A DNA stretch of 64,000 bases from Exiguobacterium sp. FSL W8-0210 (GTDB taxonomy: Bacteria > Bacillota > Bacilli > Exiguobacteriales > Exiguobacteriaceae), in the NCBI RefSeq assembly GCF_038006045.1, contig NZ_JBBOUK010000001.1, forward strand, positions 1,467,001 through 1,531,000, written 5' to 3'. The first letter of the stretch is position 1, and each line of letters opens with the position of its first letter. The notes under the pieces are model-generated. The model was not told the origin of the DNA, made no database searches, and saw only the letters and a program-made list of their open reading frames with translations. The translations under genes and the position numbers were made by a program. Of the stretch, positions 41,117-50,351 are shown piece by piece.

Positions 41117-42295
41117 AGAAGACAATCGATCTGCTTCGGTTGCTTCAGCGCGTGGTGCACGCCAGAAATACGTCAGTAAAATGCCGACTGCGAGCATGAC
41201 TGTCGCAAAATAGAACGGATAGTTCAAATTGACGTCAAAGAGTAGTCCACCAACGATCGGTCCGAGAATGTTGCCGATGCTCGTAAACATCGAGTTCATT
41301 CCGCCGACGAATCCCTGTTCATTTCCGGCAATCTTCGAAAGATAGGTCGTGACAGCGGGGCGCATCAAGTCGAAACCGACGAAGACGACCATCGTCACGA
41401 GAATGATTGAGAGATAGTTCGTCACGAACGTCATCAAGACGACGAGCAGTGTCGAACCGATCAAGCTGTACCGGATCAAGCGAATCTCACCGAACCAGCG
41501 CGTCAAACGATCGAACAGTCCCACTTGGACGATGACGCCGACGATCGCACCGAGAGAAATCGCAAGCGCAATGTCCTTCGCCGTGAAGCCGAACTTCCGG
41601 TCGACGAACAAGGCGAATAACGACTCGAACGAGGCGAGACCGAACGACGAAATCAACAGGACAAGAAAAGCGATGAAATAGAGCGGACTGAAGACTTTCC
41701 GGAAACCGGTCTGCTGTTTGACCGTCGTTGTCTCATAATGACGCTTCGGTTCTTTAAGCGTAAAGACGGATAACACCATCGCTGTTAAACCGAACGCAGC
41801 AGCAAAGAAGAACGGCATCCGTGTTCCGAGATCTGCTAGGAACCCACCGATTCCCGGTCCGATGATGAAGCCAGTCGAGATGGCGGCAGACATATATCCG
41901 AGCGCTTTTGGACGAGTCTCGTTCGTTGTGATGTCAGCGATGAATGCCGTGACGGCTGGCATGATGAAAGCCGCACTGACACCACCGAGGATCCGAGACG
42001 CAAACAGGACTTCGACGCTTTGACCAAGACCGAATAAGAGCTCGGACATACTGAAGATGAACAAGCCGATGATGATCATCGGTTTACGACCGTACTTGTC
42101 GACGGCACGTCCTGCGAGTGGTGACAGAATCAGTTGCGCAAAGGCGAACGCGGAAACCATGTAACCGACCGTCGCCCCGGAAATGTTCAACTCGTTCATG
42201 ATCGTCGGTGTGACAGGAATGACGAGTCCGATGCCTAAAAAGGCGATGAATAAGTTGAGCAGGAGTGTACTTAAAATCAATGTATTGTTTTGCAT
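41114..42295 (-). CDS. MFS multidrug efflux pump, NorA/Bmr type
   Basis: 393 aa, 12 membrane helices. NLFIAFLGIGLVIPVTPTIM, GRAVDKYGRKPMIIIGLFIFS (motif A), SRILGGVSAAFIMPAVTAFIAD and GYMSAAISTGFIIGPGIGGFLAD (motif C) match NorA/Bmr closely. It extrudes hydrophobic cations, dyes and fluoroquinolones in exchange for protons. The gene is 17 bp after a TetR regulator that has a perfect operator at its own start, so expression is probably drug-inducible. Confidence 0.9.
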   Translation of the reverse strand: MQNNTLILSTLLLNLFIAFLGIGLVIPVTPTIMNELNISGATVGYMVSAFAFAQLILSPLAGRAVDKYGRKPMIIIGLFIFSMSELLFGLGQSVEVLFASRILGGVSAAFIMPAVTAFIADITTNETRPKALGYMSAAISTGFIIGPGIGGFLADLGTRMPFFFAAAFGLTAMVLSVFTLKEPKRHYETTTVKQQTGFRKVFSPLYFIAFLVLLISSFGLASFESLFALFVDRKFGFTAKDIALAISLGAIVGVIVQVGLFDRLTRWFGEIRLIRYSLIGSTLLVVLMTFVTNYLSIILVTMVVFVGFDLMRPAVTTYLSKIAGNEQGFVGGMNSMFTSIGNILGPIVGGLLFDVNLNYPFYFATVMLAVGILLTYFWRAPRAEATEADRLSS

Positions 42296-42312
42296 AGTTC
42301 ACCTCAATAAAA

Positions 42313-42906
42313 TTAAATCGTTTTTGACATACCGCGCCAGACGATCGGCCAGACAGCTTGCTGTCGAGCGTGAAACGCGTCGACACCGTTGTAGACGAGT
42401 TCCGTCAGCGTACCTTCCGCAACCGTCAAATAGGCGAGAGCGGCACTTTTGTAATCTGTCGAAAAGAGAATCTGTTCTGTTCGGTCTCGTTCGCGTAGTA
42501 ATCGCGTCAATAGATCGTGCAATGAATCGAAAAACGGATTGAAACGGTCCGTCATCTCTTGTTCGAGCTTTTCTGGTGGAAAATAGGCAGCCCGAAGAAT
42601 GAAGCGCATCAGGATATCGTCTTGCTGTTCCGAAATGAACCAGTCGAAGAAACCATGCAACGATTGCTCGAGCGGCTGCTTTCGCGTGTTCGTAAAATAC
42701 GTCGCGAAACGTCGTTTTTGTTCTTGCAGCGCATACGTCGTCGCTTGCAGGAATAAGTCATCCTTGCCTTTATAATGCGCATAGATCGATGGTTTTTTAA
42801 TACCGACCTCTGTCGCAATCTCTTGTAGCGATGCCCCTTCATAGCCGTGTGCGGCAAAATGATGGATGCTCGTCTGTAACAATTGCTGGGCTTTCAGATC
42901 AATCAC
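42313..42906 (-). CDS. TetR-family regulator
   Basis: 197 aa if the GTG at 42906 is used (a CTG at 42897, 8 nt after AGGAAGG, would give 194). The frame is open to 42942 but that part overlaps the operator. HTH: IHHFAAHGYEGASLQEIATEVGIKKPSIYAHYKGKDDLF. The C-terminal half is a helical ligand domain with aromatic residues (GFFDWFISEQ, RAAYFPPE). Probably represses itself and the NorA-like pump from the palindrome at 42910-42925. Confidence 0.88.
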   Translation of the reverse strand: MIDLKAQQLLQTSIHHFAAHGYEGASLQEIATEVGIKKPSIYAHYKGKDDLFLQATTYALQEQKRRFATYFTNTRKQPLEQSLHGFFDWFISEQQDDILMRFILRAAYFPPEKLEQEMTDRFNPFFDSLHDLLTRLLRERDRTEQILFSTDYKSAALAYLTVAEGTLTELVYNGVDAFHARQQAVWPIVWRGMSKTI

Positions 42907-42909
42907 CTT

Positions 42910-42925
42910 CCTAACGTTCGTTAGG
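42910..42925. promoter_or_regulatory. TetR operator
   Basis: CCTAACG-TT-CGTTAGG, a perfect 7-2-7 palindrome just before the regulator start. Upstream on the minus strand lie -35 TTGACT and -10 TACAGT with 18 bp between, so the operator overlaps the transcription start. Confidence 0.8.
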
Positions 42926-42977
42926 TAACACTGTAACAGCAAATTTCATACGTAGTCAATCAGATTGTCTTACCCCA

Positions 42978-43010
42978 CAAAAAAACTGACTCCGCGATGG
43001 CGGAATCAGT
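42978..43010 (-). terminator. Intrinsic terminator
   Basis: On the minus strand ACTGATTCCGC, CATC loop, GCGGAGTCAGT and seven T. Ends the membrane-protein gene at 43024. Confidence 0.85.
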
Positions 43011-43023
43011 TAGTGAGGAATCA

Positions 43024-44076
43024 TTATTTATTCATGACACGACCGCGTGTTGCGACGCGTGAGCCGACGATTCCTGCGAATGACGTGAAGATGAGTGTCA
43101 GAAGCAGTCCGACGAACGCCCAGATCGAAACTTTTGATGCCGTTTGTGTTGCTTGTTCCGTTTGCTCACGGACATCTTGGACCGTTTTTTTGAGGTCAGC
43201 GGATGTCTCATCAAGCGTTTGTTTCGCGTTTTCGATTTGTTGCGTTGTTTCTTTAGTTGCCGTATTGAGACCATCGACGATGTTTTGTGTCGCTTCTTCC
43301 GCTTCAGCACCTGTTAGATCAGTGTTCTTCGCGACAGCGTCAGCGATTTTATCTTCATCGACCGATTTCTCGATTTTTTCAGCTCGTGCTGTCAATGAAT
43401 CACCGAGATCCTGGACGATCGTATCGAAGTTTTCTGGTTTTGTGATTGCTTCCTTACCAGCAGCCGTGACGTCTTCTTGCACAGCGTCAAGTTCGTTTTG
43501 CAAGTAGCCTGGTTGCAATTCTTTGATGTCTGTGTCTTTTAAGATTTCGTCAACGTTACCTTCAAGTTCTTTTGTATCAATTTGTGAAACGTTTTTCGTA
43601 ATCGAATCGAATCCTTTCGTCGCAGCGTCTTGCGCTGTCGAAGCAACGGATCCGATGCCTTTACCTGTTGCACCACCGACCGTACCGAGTAGTGAGCCGA
43701 CCGATTGTAACGTATTGACCGTCGTGAACGTCAAAAGAGCGAACAAGAGGATGACGCTCGTCGACCATGTCAAGAAACCGTGGACGAGACCGGCACGTGC
43801 CGACGTCACACCGGAGACGAATCCAGCAACGAACAGCGAGATGAGCAATGAAAGGATTGCCCAGATGATCAAACCAGTACCGACACCATCGAATGGGTTA
43901 TTCGACGTGACGTCCGTGACGCCGAGTCCGATCGCTGAACCGATTAAACTAAATAAGATCAATAAAGATAGAAATGATACCACACCTGCAAAAATCGAGC
44001 TCCATGAGATGTTACGACCTGCTCCGTCCGCTTCCGCTCGGAAATGCGACGAAAAGCCTCTTTTTGTCTTTTCCAT
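43024..44076 (-). CDS. Membrane protein with coiled-coil central domain
   Basis: 350 aa from ATG 44076; a GTG three codons upstream is closer to the ribosome site AGAGG and cannot be excluded. N-terminal cytoplasmic tail, then three membrane helices (about 22-45, 67-90, 103-122). A long Glu/Asp/Lys/Gln-rich amphipathic region follows (about 145-315, many heptads such as TKETTQQIENAKQTLDE), then a last membrane helix (about 318-340) and a basic end. It looks like an envelope-spanning or stress-sensing protein similar to small Bacillus YrvD-like proteins; no firm family. Confidence 0.6.
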   Translation of the reverse strand: MEKTKRGFSSHFRAEADGAGRNISWSSIFAGVVSFLSLLILFSLIGSAIGLGVTDVTSNNPFDGVGTGLIIWAILSLLISLFVAGFVSGVTSARAGLVHGFLTWSTSVILLFALLTFTTVNTLQSVGSLLGTVGGATGKGIGSVASTAQDAATKGFDSITKNVSQIDTKELEGNVDEILKDTDIKELQPGYLQNELDAVQEDVTAAGKEAITKPENFDTIVQDLGDSLTARAEKIEKSVDEDKIADAVAKNTDLTGAEAEEATQNIVDGLNTATKETTQQIENAKQTLDETSADLKKTVQDVREQTEQATQTASKVSIWAFVGLLLTLIFTSFAGIVGSRVATRGRVMNK

Positions 44077-44324
44077 AATAAGCACTACCTCTCCCCAAAT
44101 TGGTCTTTCAAGTTGGAGATGTTCATGAATGTAAAAGCTTCATCTCAAGTTTCTTACGCGCATAGCTCTTATATAACCGGTAACTAAATAAGAGAAACCT
44201 AGTATTACAGGTACATGATTAATGGTCGTCTGAACTTCAATGAAGTGATATTGGTTGCGTTTGAAGAAAAAGCATCGTACACTCTTATCAAGTGTCACGT
44301 TATACTGTACAGTTTAAAATCAAA

Positions 44325-44361
44325 AGGAGGTGATCCCCCGCTTTTAGGGGGATACAAGTTG
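44325..44361 (+). promoter_or_regulatory. Ribosome site-hairpin-start codon arrangement
   Basis: AGGAGGT (44325-44331) is separated from the TTG start (44359) by 27 nt, too far for normal initiation. But ATCCCCC (44333-44339) and GGGGGAT (44347-44353) form a perfect 7-bp hairpin that leaves about 6 unpaired nt between site and start. The fold would bring them to the right distance. Confidence 0.65.
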
Positions 44362-45660
44362 GACATCGTCTTAACACTGAATTTGTTGTTGCTCGTCGTA
44401 TTGATTGGTTTGACCGCGTTTTTCGTCGGTTCGGAATTTGCTGTCGTTAAAGTCCGGATGTCACGTCTCGACCAGATGGTGCAAGAAGGAAAAAAGGGAG
44501 CAGTACTTGCGAAGAAGGTCGCAGGAGATCTCAATTATTACTTGTCGGCCTGTCAGCTCGGTATCACGATCACTGCACTTGGTCTAGGTGCACTCGGGAA
44601 ACCGACCGTCGAGAAATTGTTGACACCGGTCTTTGATGAACTTGGTGTCGCCGTTGCGCTGTCAACGATTCTCTCATACAGTATCGCTTTCATCTTCGTG
44701 ACGTTTCTCCACGTCGTCATCGGAGAACTTGCACCGAAGACGCTCGCGATCCAGTATGCGGAAAGGATGACGTTACTGCTAGCTCCTTCACTCTATGTAT
44801 TCGGAAAAGTCATGTATCCGTTCATCTGGATCATGAACGGTTCGGCCCGTGTCCTCTTGCGGATGTTCGGTGTGAAACCAGCCGGTCACGAACAAGCCCA
44901 TTCCGAAGAAGAGTTGAAGATCATCATGGCACAAAGTTTTCAAAGTGGTGAGATCAATCAATCGGAACTCGCCTTGATGCAAAACGTCTTTGCGTTTGAT
45001 GAGCGTGTCACGCGCGACATCATGGTGCCACGGATGAACATGATGGTCATTTCGGACGAGATGAGTTGGGAAAATCTATTACAAACGATGTCTGACAATC
45101 CGTATACACGTTACCCGGTCAGTGAAGGAACGGATAAGGACCGGATTAGTGGTTATATCAACGTCAAGGAAGTGCTCGCCCATCACGCGGTACAAGACGA
45201 ACGAGAACTCGCCTCGTTCCTTAAACCGTTGCCGGTCGTTTCGGAATTGACACCGCTGCAAGAAACACTCTTGAAGATGAAGCAGACACGGTCACACATC
45301 GCTCTCGTCATCGACGAGTATGGTGGGACATCCGGTTTGATCACGATGGAGGATATTTTGGAGGAAATCGTCGGTGATATCCGTGATGAATTCGATGAGG
45401 CGGAGCAAGCCGAAATCGAACAGTTATCGGACGGATCGTACCGCTTAGCGGGCACTGTCCTATTAGTTGAAATCGAAGAACGATTTGGTCTTCGGTTCAC
45501 TGAAGCAGAGGCGGTCGACACGATCGGTGGATATATCCAATCACGGACGGCTGCTTTTGAAGAGGGAACGATCGTCACAGATGAGGCGTTTACGCTTGAA
45601 ATCTTGCGTTCTGCCCAATATCAGATTCAGGATGTCAAGTTGACCTTGCCGTCAAGCTAA
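44359..45660 (+). CDS. CNNM/CorC-type transporter (HlyC/CorC family)
   Basis: 433 aa from TTG 44359, chosen because relatives begin M-D-I-V. DUF21/CNNM membrane domain (residues 1-190, four helices, ALTAFFVGSEFAVVKVRMSRL at the start; the NYYLSACQLGITITALGLGALG and FLHVVIGELAPKTLAIQ motifs are typical). Then a CBS pair (about 210-330, DIMVPRMNMMV, RYPVSEGTDKDRISGYINVKEVL) and the CorC_HlyC domain (VDTIGGYI...FTLEIL). Members such as MpfA export Mg2+. Which ion this one moves is not shown. Confidence 0.9.
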   Translation: MDIVLTLNLLLLVVLIGLTAFFVGSEFAVVKVRMSRLDQMVQEGKKGAVLAKKVAGDLNYYLSACQLGITITALGLGALGKPTVEKLLTPVFDELGVAVALSTILSYSIAFIFVTFLHVVIGELAPKTLAIQYAERMTLLLAPSLYVFGKVMYPFIWIMNGSARVLLRMFGVKPAGHEQAHSEEELKIIMAQSFQSGEINQSELALMQNVFAFDERVTRDIMVPRMNMMVISDEMSWENLLQTMSDNPYTRYPVSEGTDKDRISGYINVKEVLAHHAVQDERELASFLKPLPVVSELTPLQETLLKMKQTRSHIALVIDEYGGTSGLITMEDILEEIVGDIRDEFDEAEQAEIEQLSDGSYRLAGTVLLVEIEERFGLRFTEAEAVDTIGGYIQSRTAAFEEGTIVTDEAFTLEILRSAQYQIQDVKLTLPSS

Positions 45661-45663
45661 CAG

Positions 45664-45715
45664 AAAGACCCGTTTTGCTTAGTAGTTCAATCCACTAAGC
45701 AGACGGGTCTTCTTT
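45664..45715. terminator. Bidirectional intrinsic terminator
   Basis: AAGACCCGTTTTGCTTAGT and ACTAAGCAGACGGGTCTT form a long interrupted stem between convergent CNNM and GGDEF-EAL genes. Confidence 0.85.
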
Positions 45716-45737
45716 ATTGAGCGGAGGGGAGATTGGA

Positions 45738-47972
45738 TTAGGTTGACGGTAACTGTTCCTTCAAATACAGAGAAAAAGCTTCTTCCGATAAAGGACGCGC
45801 ATAGTAATACCCCTGACCGATGTGACAGCCGACGGATTTAAGATACAAGTGCTGCGCCTCGTTTTCGACACCTTCTGCGATCATCGTCAGACCAATCGTT
45901 TGTCCCATTGCGATGATATGTGGGAGTAAAGCAGCTCCACCCGTTGTTTCCGGACAATCGTCTACGAATGATTTATCAATCTTCAGCGCATGAACTGGCA
46001 GTTGATGCAGGATGGATAAAGAAGAGAAACCGGTTCCGAAGTCATCGATGGCACAGTGAATTCCCTGATCGCGCAACGAATGTAACACCTTGCTGCTATC
46101 TGTGACGTCTTGTAAGACGCTCTCGGTAATTTCGAGTTCCAGATAAGCTGGAGATAAGTTCGTCTCAGACAAGGTCTCTTCAATCATGTTTAGGAAATGT
46201 TGATCCTTGAACTGGGGAACGGAGATGTTGACGGCGACGATTAGCGGATAGCCTTGCTCATGCCAGTCAAATGTCCTGCGGCATGCCGTCTTTAGAATCC
46301 AGCGTCCGAGAGCGATGATATGACCGCTCTCTTCAGCGATTGAGATGAATTCGACGGGAGAAATCAAACCAAAGACTGGATGATGCCAGCGAACGAGTGC
46401 TTCCATACCGATCGGACGGTTCGTCATCAGATCGACTTTTGGCTGATATACCAGTTGGAATTGATCGTTCTCGATCGCTGCCGGCATATCCATTTCTAGC
46501 TGGATCTTCCGATTGAACCATTGATGGAGTCGTTCATCATACCGGACGCAGTGCATCGGTCCTTGTTGTTTCGCTTGAAGAAGTGCCGTATCAAGACAAG
46601 GAAGAATGTCCTGGTGCAAGGAAGTGTCTTCGATGAGACAACTACTAGCATGGATGGTGACTTGAATCGAATATCCGCGAATTCGGAACGGGCGCTCGAA
46701 TTGGTGTAATAAAGCCTGTTCAAGAGCGGTCAACGAATCATTTGTCGCATATGGAAGGATGAGCGCGAACTCATCCCCACCGATTCGGTAGATTTCCAGG
46801 TCATCGTGACGCAACAGCCGAAGTCGATTCGCGGTCTCGACCAACACACGATCTCCCGTCGCATGCCCCAGCGTATCATTGACGATCGTCAAACGATGTA
46901 AATCAAGCGAGACGGCCGCAAAAGAACGCGGTAAGTCGTTCGTAAGCCGTTCGATGAAGTGTTGCCGATTCGCGAGCTGTGTCAGCGAATCGTGGTAAGC
47001 GATGAATGAGACTTCGTTTAGCAATCGATTGTTGCTACGTAACGTAAAGATTTGCCGACCAAGAACAAGAAAGAATAAGAGCAGCCAACCGCTCGATAGA
47101 ATATTGAGGTACCAGTCATAAGTCGATAAGACGAACCCTGTCAGTAAACCGATGCTGACATAAGGCAAGATGAAATCGCGTTCCGTTACCGTTCGCTGAG
47201 AACGAAAGAGTCGTTCTTGTTGCGGATGCTGTCTTCCTTCTAAATGACCACTCCATCCGATGGACAGAAGCGCGATGACCCAGAAAACATCGACGAGATG
47301 TTCAAGAAACGGACTGTTGTTAAACGTAAAGACGGTAAGCATGACATCACCGCACACTAGAAACAAAAAACCAACGACGAGAAAACAGTGATGCGGTTTT
47401 CCTTGGTTATAACGAACATGGTAATACAAAATCGCACTGAAAAAGAGGAGTAACACATCAGCAATGAGAAATCCGAAGGTGGAGATCGTTCGCTCGAGCG
47501 AGGGATTCAGGATCTCAAAATAGGGTTGCAATAAATAATAGTCGCTCATGACGAAAGCCGTCGTCATGAACACGACTAAATTGAAGATGTAGTTCTTATT
47601 CGTGAAGTTCAATCCGATGCTACGCATCTTCGTGATTAGCGCTAAGACATAGCTGAAATAAGACGAACACCAAAGAATGGTTGAGGCAATCGGTGCATCG
47701 ACCCGTCCGTCTGTCAATTGAAGGAACAGCCATAGACCATTCCCGAGGACGTGTAATAGAAGACCCGCGAACAAGAAACTTAGAAAACGGAGGTGTGGAT
47801 TGCGCTGTTCAATGCGTGCGCGAATCATCCAATAGGCGGCAATCAGACCCGCCATCATATGAAAGACGTTGATTCCAATCAAGTGTGCCCACTCTTCAGC
47901 AGGTCCAAAACGAATCCAACTATAGAAAACCAGGAATACAGGAAAGACGATGAAAGAGAAGTAACGCCACAT
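45738..47972 (-). CDS. Membrane GGDEF-EAL c-di-GMP turnover protein
   Basis: 744 aa from ATG 47972, directly after AAGGAGGTCCGTTCAACTC; the frame is open to 48005. About ten membrane helices fill residues 1-310. GGDEF domain: YHDSLTQLANRQHF, RIGGDEFALI at 396-405 (intact), first metal Asp in SLDLHRLTIVND. EAL domain: GMEALVRWHHP, LEITESVLQD, IDDFGTGFSSL, KIDKSFV, AEGVENEAQ, all present. Both making and breaking of c-di-GMP look possible. A sigma-D-like promoter lies upstream, so it is made with the motility genes. Confidence 0.92.
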   Translation of the reverse strand: MWRYFSFIVFPVFLVFYSWIRFGPAEEWAHLIGINVFHMMAGLIAAYWMIRARIEQRNPHLRFLSFLFAGLLLHVLGNGLWLFLQLTDGRVDAPIASTILWCSSYFSYVLALITKMRSIGLNFTNKNYIFNLVVFMTTAFVMSDYYLLQPYFEILNPSLERTISTFGFLIADVLLLFFSAILYYHVRYNQGKPHHCFLVVGFLFLVCGDVMLTVFTFNNSPFLEHLVDVFWVIALLSIGWSGHLEGRQHPQQERLFRSQRTVTERDFILPYVSIGLLTGFVLSTYDWYLNILSSGWLLLFFLVLGRQIFTLRSNNRLLNEVSFIAYHDSLTQLANRQHFIERLTNDLPRSFAAVSLDLHRLTIVNDTLGHATGDRVLVETANRLRLLRHDDLEIYRIGGDEFALILPYATNDSLTALEQALLHQFERPFRIRGYSIQVTIHASSCLIEDTSLHQDILPCLDTALLQAKQQGPMHCVRYDERLHQWFNRKIQLEMDMPAAIENDQFQLVYQPKVDLMTNRPIGMEALVRWHHPVFGLISPVEFISIAEESGHIIALGRWILKTACRRTFDWHEQGYPLIVAVNISVPQFKDQHFLNMIEETLSETNLSPAYLELEITESVLQDVTDSSKVLHSLRDQGIHCAIDDFGTGFSSLSILHQLPVHALKIDKSFVDDCPETTGGAALLPHIIAMGQTIGLTMIAEGVENEAQHLYLKSVGCHIGQGYYYARPLSEEAFSLYLKEQLPST

Positions 47973-48019
47973 GAGTTGAACGGACCTCCTTAAGTTAAAA
48001 AGCAAGAAGTGTTATATAG

Positions 48020-48046
48020 ATATCGGTCAAATTTTCCATTTTTTGA
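48020..48046 (-). promoter_or_regulatory. Sigma-D-like promoter of the GGDEF-EAL gene
   Basis: Minus strand: TCAA (48043-48046), 15-bp spacer, ACCGATAT (48020-48027). One base from the flagellar-sigma -10 GCCGATAT. Confidence 0.75.
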
Positions 48047-48156
48047 AGGGTGATTACCTAGAATGCTTGAGGAAATGGGCGAGTGTCGCACATCAAAAGT
48101 ACCAATCATGACGGGAAATTCCATATGAAAATTTTGGATTTTCGAATGATAGCCAT

Positions 48157-48183
48157 TCAAATGTCAATTATAGGTGACGATAA
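48157..48183 (+). promoter_or_regulatory. Sigma-D-like promoter of the HemAT gene
   Basis: TCAA (48157-48160), 15-bp spacer, GACGATAA (48176-48183). It faces away from the GGDEF-EAL promoter 110 bp to the left. Confidence 0.75.
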
Positions 48184-48222
48184 AGAAAATGAAGTCCATC
48201 TATGAATGAGGGAGATAAGCAT

Positions 48223-49515
48223 ATGAAATGGTTCGCGAAATCAGCATCACCGTCCTTCGATGCGCGCATCGAAGGCGAACGCGCTCATGTCGTGTTGAAT
48301 GTTCCGACATCCTTACATGAACAATTACGTTTAATCGGTCTAGAAGCAGTCGATTTACAAATTGTCCGGGTCATCCGCGAAGATGTATCCCGTTGGATGC
48401 CGAGCATGGTCGACGCGTTCTACGAGGAGCTGGTTCGTGTTCCGTCACTCCGGCATTTGATTGAACAGCATTCGACGCTCGAACGATTGAAAGGCACCCT
48501 CGCTCGGCACATCCTACAAATGTTCGATGGTCAGGTGACGATGGACTACATCGAAGCCCGGCGCCGGATCGCTGAACGGCATGTTCAAATCGGGCTGCAT
48601 AATAAATGGTATATCGCCGCCTTCCAAAAAGTCTGGAACGTCCTCAGTGAACAGATTGACGGCAGTGATTGGCCGGAAGCAGAACGTGTCCGGATCATGC
48701 GGGCAGCAGGGAAACTCTTCAACCTTGAGCAACAAATCGTCATGACGATGTATGAGGATCAAATCGATGAGGAACGCCAAGCGATCGCGACAGCCAAACG
48801 TCACGTCGGAGATGGCGTTCAAAAATCAACGGAAGAACTTGCTGCGATGAGTGAGGAGTCGTCAGCGAACTTCCAAGAGATTGAACGGCACGCCAAACAC
48901 GTCTCGACGACGACAGACGCGATTTCGATTCAGTTGACGGAAGCGGTCAGTGAAGCAGAAGCGGGTGTCGTCCTTGTCGAAGAGGAGACACGTCGCTTTG
49001 AGCATGTCGTCGCGGATTTATCACGGACGACTGAACAAGTCGCTGAACTGTCTCGTCTGTCACAGGAAATCGAGCGGATCGCCGGGATGGTGACGACGAT
49101 TTCCGATCAGACGAACCTACTCAGCTTGAACGCCTCGATCGAAGCGGCGCGTGCCGGGGAGATGGGGCGCGGATTTACCGTCGTGGCGCAAGAAATTCGG
49201 AAACTCGCTGAAGAGAGTAAACAGTCGGCAGCGGAGACGTCGCGCATCGCCCAAGAGATCACGCAAAAGATGCTCGTCGTCTCAGAGCGGATGGGAACGA
49301 CGGAGACGGCGGTCGTCCGAACGACGACAGAGATGCAACAAGTCGTGCGTGCCTTCTCGCGGATTTCGGAACAGACAGATGCGGTCTCGCGGCAAATTCA
49401 TGAACTATCGACCGATACGAAGGATGTCGCCGGGACGATCGAAGGCATGCGTAAGATTGCAGAAGCGATTGCTGAGACAGCGGATGATTTACAAGAAGTC
49501 GCCGCGACCCTCTGA
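48223..49515 (+). CDS. hemAT: HemAT-type globin-coupled aerotaxis transducer
   Basis: 430 aa from ATG 48223 (GAGGGAGATAAGC upstream), the same length class as the 432-aa HemAT of Bacillus subtilis. N-terminal sensor globin (about 25-185). His120 in [22 protein letters not shown] is the proximal heme ligand by alignment, and Tyr67 (AFYEEL) corresponds to the distal Tyr that senses bound O2. A linker leads to the signalling hairpin with tip [26 protein letters not shown]. No membrane helix, so a cytoplasmic O2 sensor for aerotaxis. Sigma-D-like promoter upstream. Confidence 0.92.
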   Translation: MKWFAKSASPSFDARIEGERAHVVLNVPTSLHEQLRLIGLEAVDLQIVRVIREDVSRWMPSMVDAFYEELVRVPSLRHLIEQHSTLERLKGTLARHILQMFDGQVTMDYIEARRRIAERHVQIGLHNKWYIAAFQKVWNVLSEQIDGSDWPEAERVRIMRAAGKLFNLEQQIVMTMYEDQIDEERQAIATAKRHVGDGVQKSTEELAAMSEESSANFQEIERHAKHVSTTTDAISIQLTEAVSEAEAGVVLVEEETRRFEHVVADLSRTTEQVAELSRLSQEIERIAGMVTTISDQTNLLSLNASIEAARAGEMGRGFTVVAQEIRKLAEESKQSAAETSRIAQEITQKMLVVSERMGTTETAVVRTTTEMQQVVRAFSRISEQTDAVSRQIHELSTDTKDVAGTIEGMRKIAEAIAETADDLQEVAATL

Positions 49516-49518
49516 TTT

Positions 49519-49552
49519 AGTCCTCCTTTCCATGTGAAAGGAGGACTTTTTT
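49519..49552 (+). terminator. Intrinsic terminator
   Basis: AGTCCTCCTTTC and GAAAGGAGGACT form a 12-bp stem, then TTTTTT. Confidence 0.88.
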
Positions 49553-49593
49553 GACGTTTTATGGAAAAATAAAGTTGGAGGTGTGAAAGGTTT

Positions 49594-50290
49594 ATGGTGC
49601 AGAGTCTATTATTGATTGTTTTATGCTTTTTCGCTTTGATCGGACATTACCTGACGACAGGGGAACTTGCTCCACGTGAGTTTTATGGATTACTTGGTTA
49701 AACGGGCGTCGCTTTCTTGATCGGTGGAGTCGAATGGTGGCAAATCCGGCGTGATTTGCGTTATCGTGGACGAGAGGCAGGGGTGTCCCGTTCGCTTAGT
49801 GGACCGGGCGACCCAAAAGACGAATACGGTTTTTCTCGCGCATGAACAATGGCTGACGTTCTCACGACGTTATGCCACGTGGTGGCAGGCGATCCTTGTG
49901 CGCTTCAAGAAGTTTGAATCGTTTTTCCTCGATGTAACGTTCGACGGAGAAGGAACCCGTCTTCAAATTAAAGAAACGAGAACGGATCGGCTTCGCAATA
50001 CGACACATTTCGTGATTCGTAAAGATGGACGTGACGTCGGTACAATCCGTACCGATCCGGCACTTCGTCAGCAATTGCGACTACAAGAAGTCTCACTCGT
50101 CTCGTATGCCGGTCAGGAGTATCAAATTCGTTCCTCGACAGTCAAAAGAAAGATCGGCATTTATCAAAACGGGGACTGCATTACGACGGGTTCACGACAC
50201 CGGGCGCAACTTGACTTTGATTGTGAGGCGAATATACGTCTATTAGCTGTCGCAAGCATGATCGTCTTTCGACTTGTTTATTCAAAATGA
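49594..50290 (+). pseudogene. Broken two-domain membrane protein gene
   Basis: GGAGG and ATG at 49594 start a hydrophobic N-terminus (MVQSLLLIVLCFFALIGHYL) that stops at TAA 49699. Beyond it the same frame continues as TGVAFLIGGVEWWQIRRDLRYRGREAG. The downstream ~150 residues, which carry an ordered soluble domain (AHEQWLTFSRRYATWWQAIL, FFLDVTFDGEGTRLQI, TTHFVIRKDGRDVGTIRTD), lie in another frame that is open from 49724. So at least one stop and one frameshift separate an intact-looking protein of about 230 residues. No family recognised. Confidence 0.65.
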
Positions 50291-50351
50291 TTTTATTTCA
50301 AATACCTCATTGTAATAAAAATAAAATGAATCGGTTTCAAGGGAGTACGGC

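Noticed and set aside
43523-44128. 201-codon frame antisense to the coiled-coil membrane protein gene
   Set aside because: Low-complexity Ser/Thr/Val composition typical of a mirror frame of a Glu/Lys/Asp-rich gene.
44100-44320. Mg2+ or Mn2+ riboswitch (M-box, yybP-ykoY) ahead of the CNNM gene
   Set aside because: None of the conserved loop sequences of these riboswitches is seen; only short hairpins are present.
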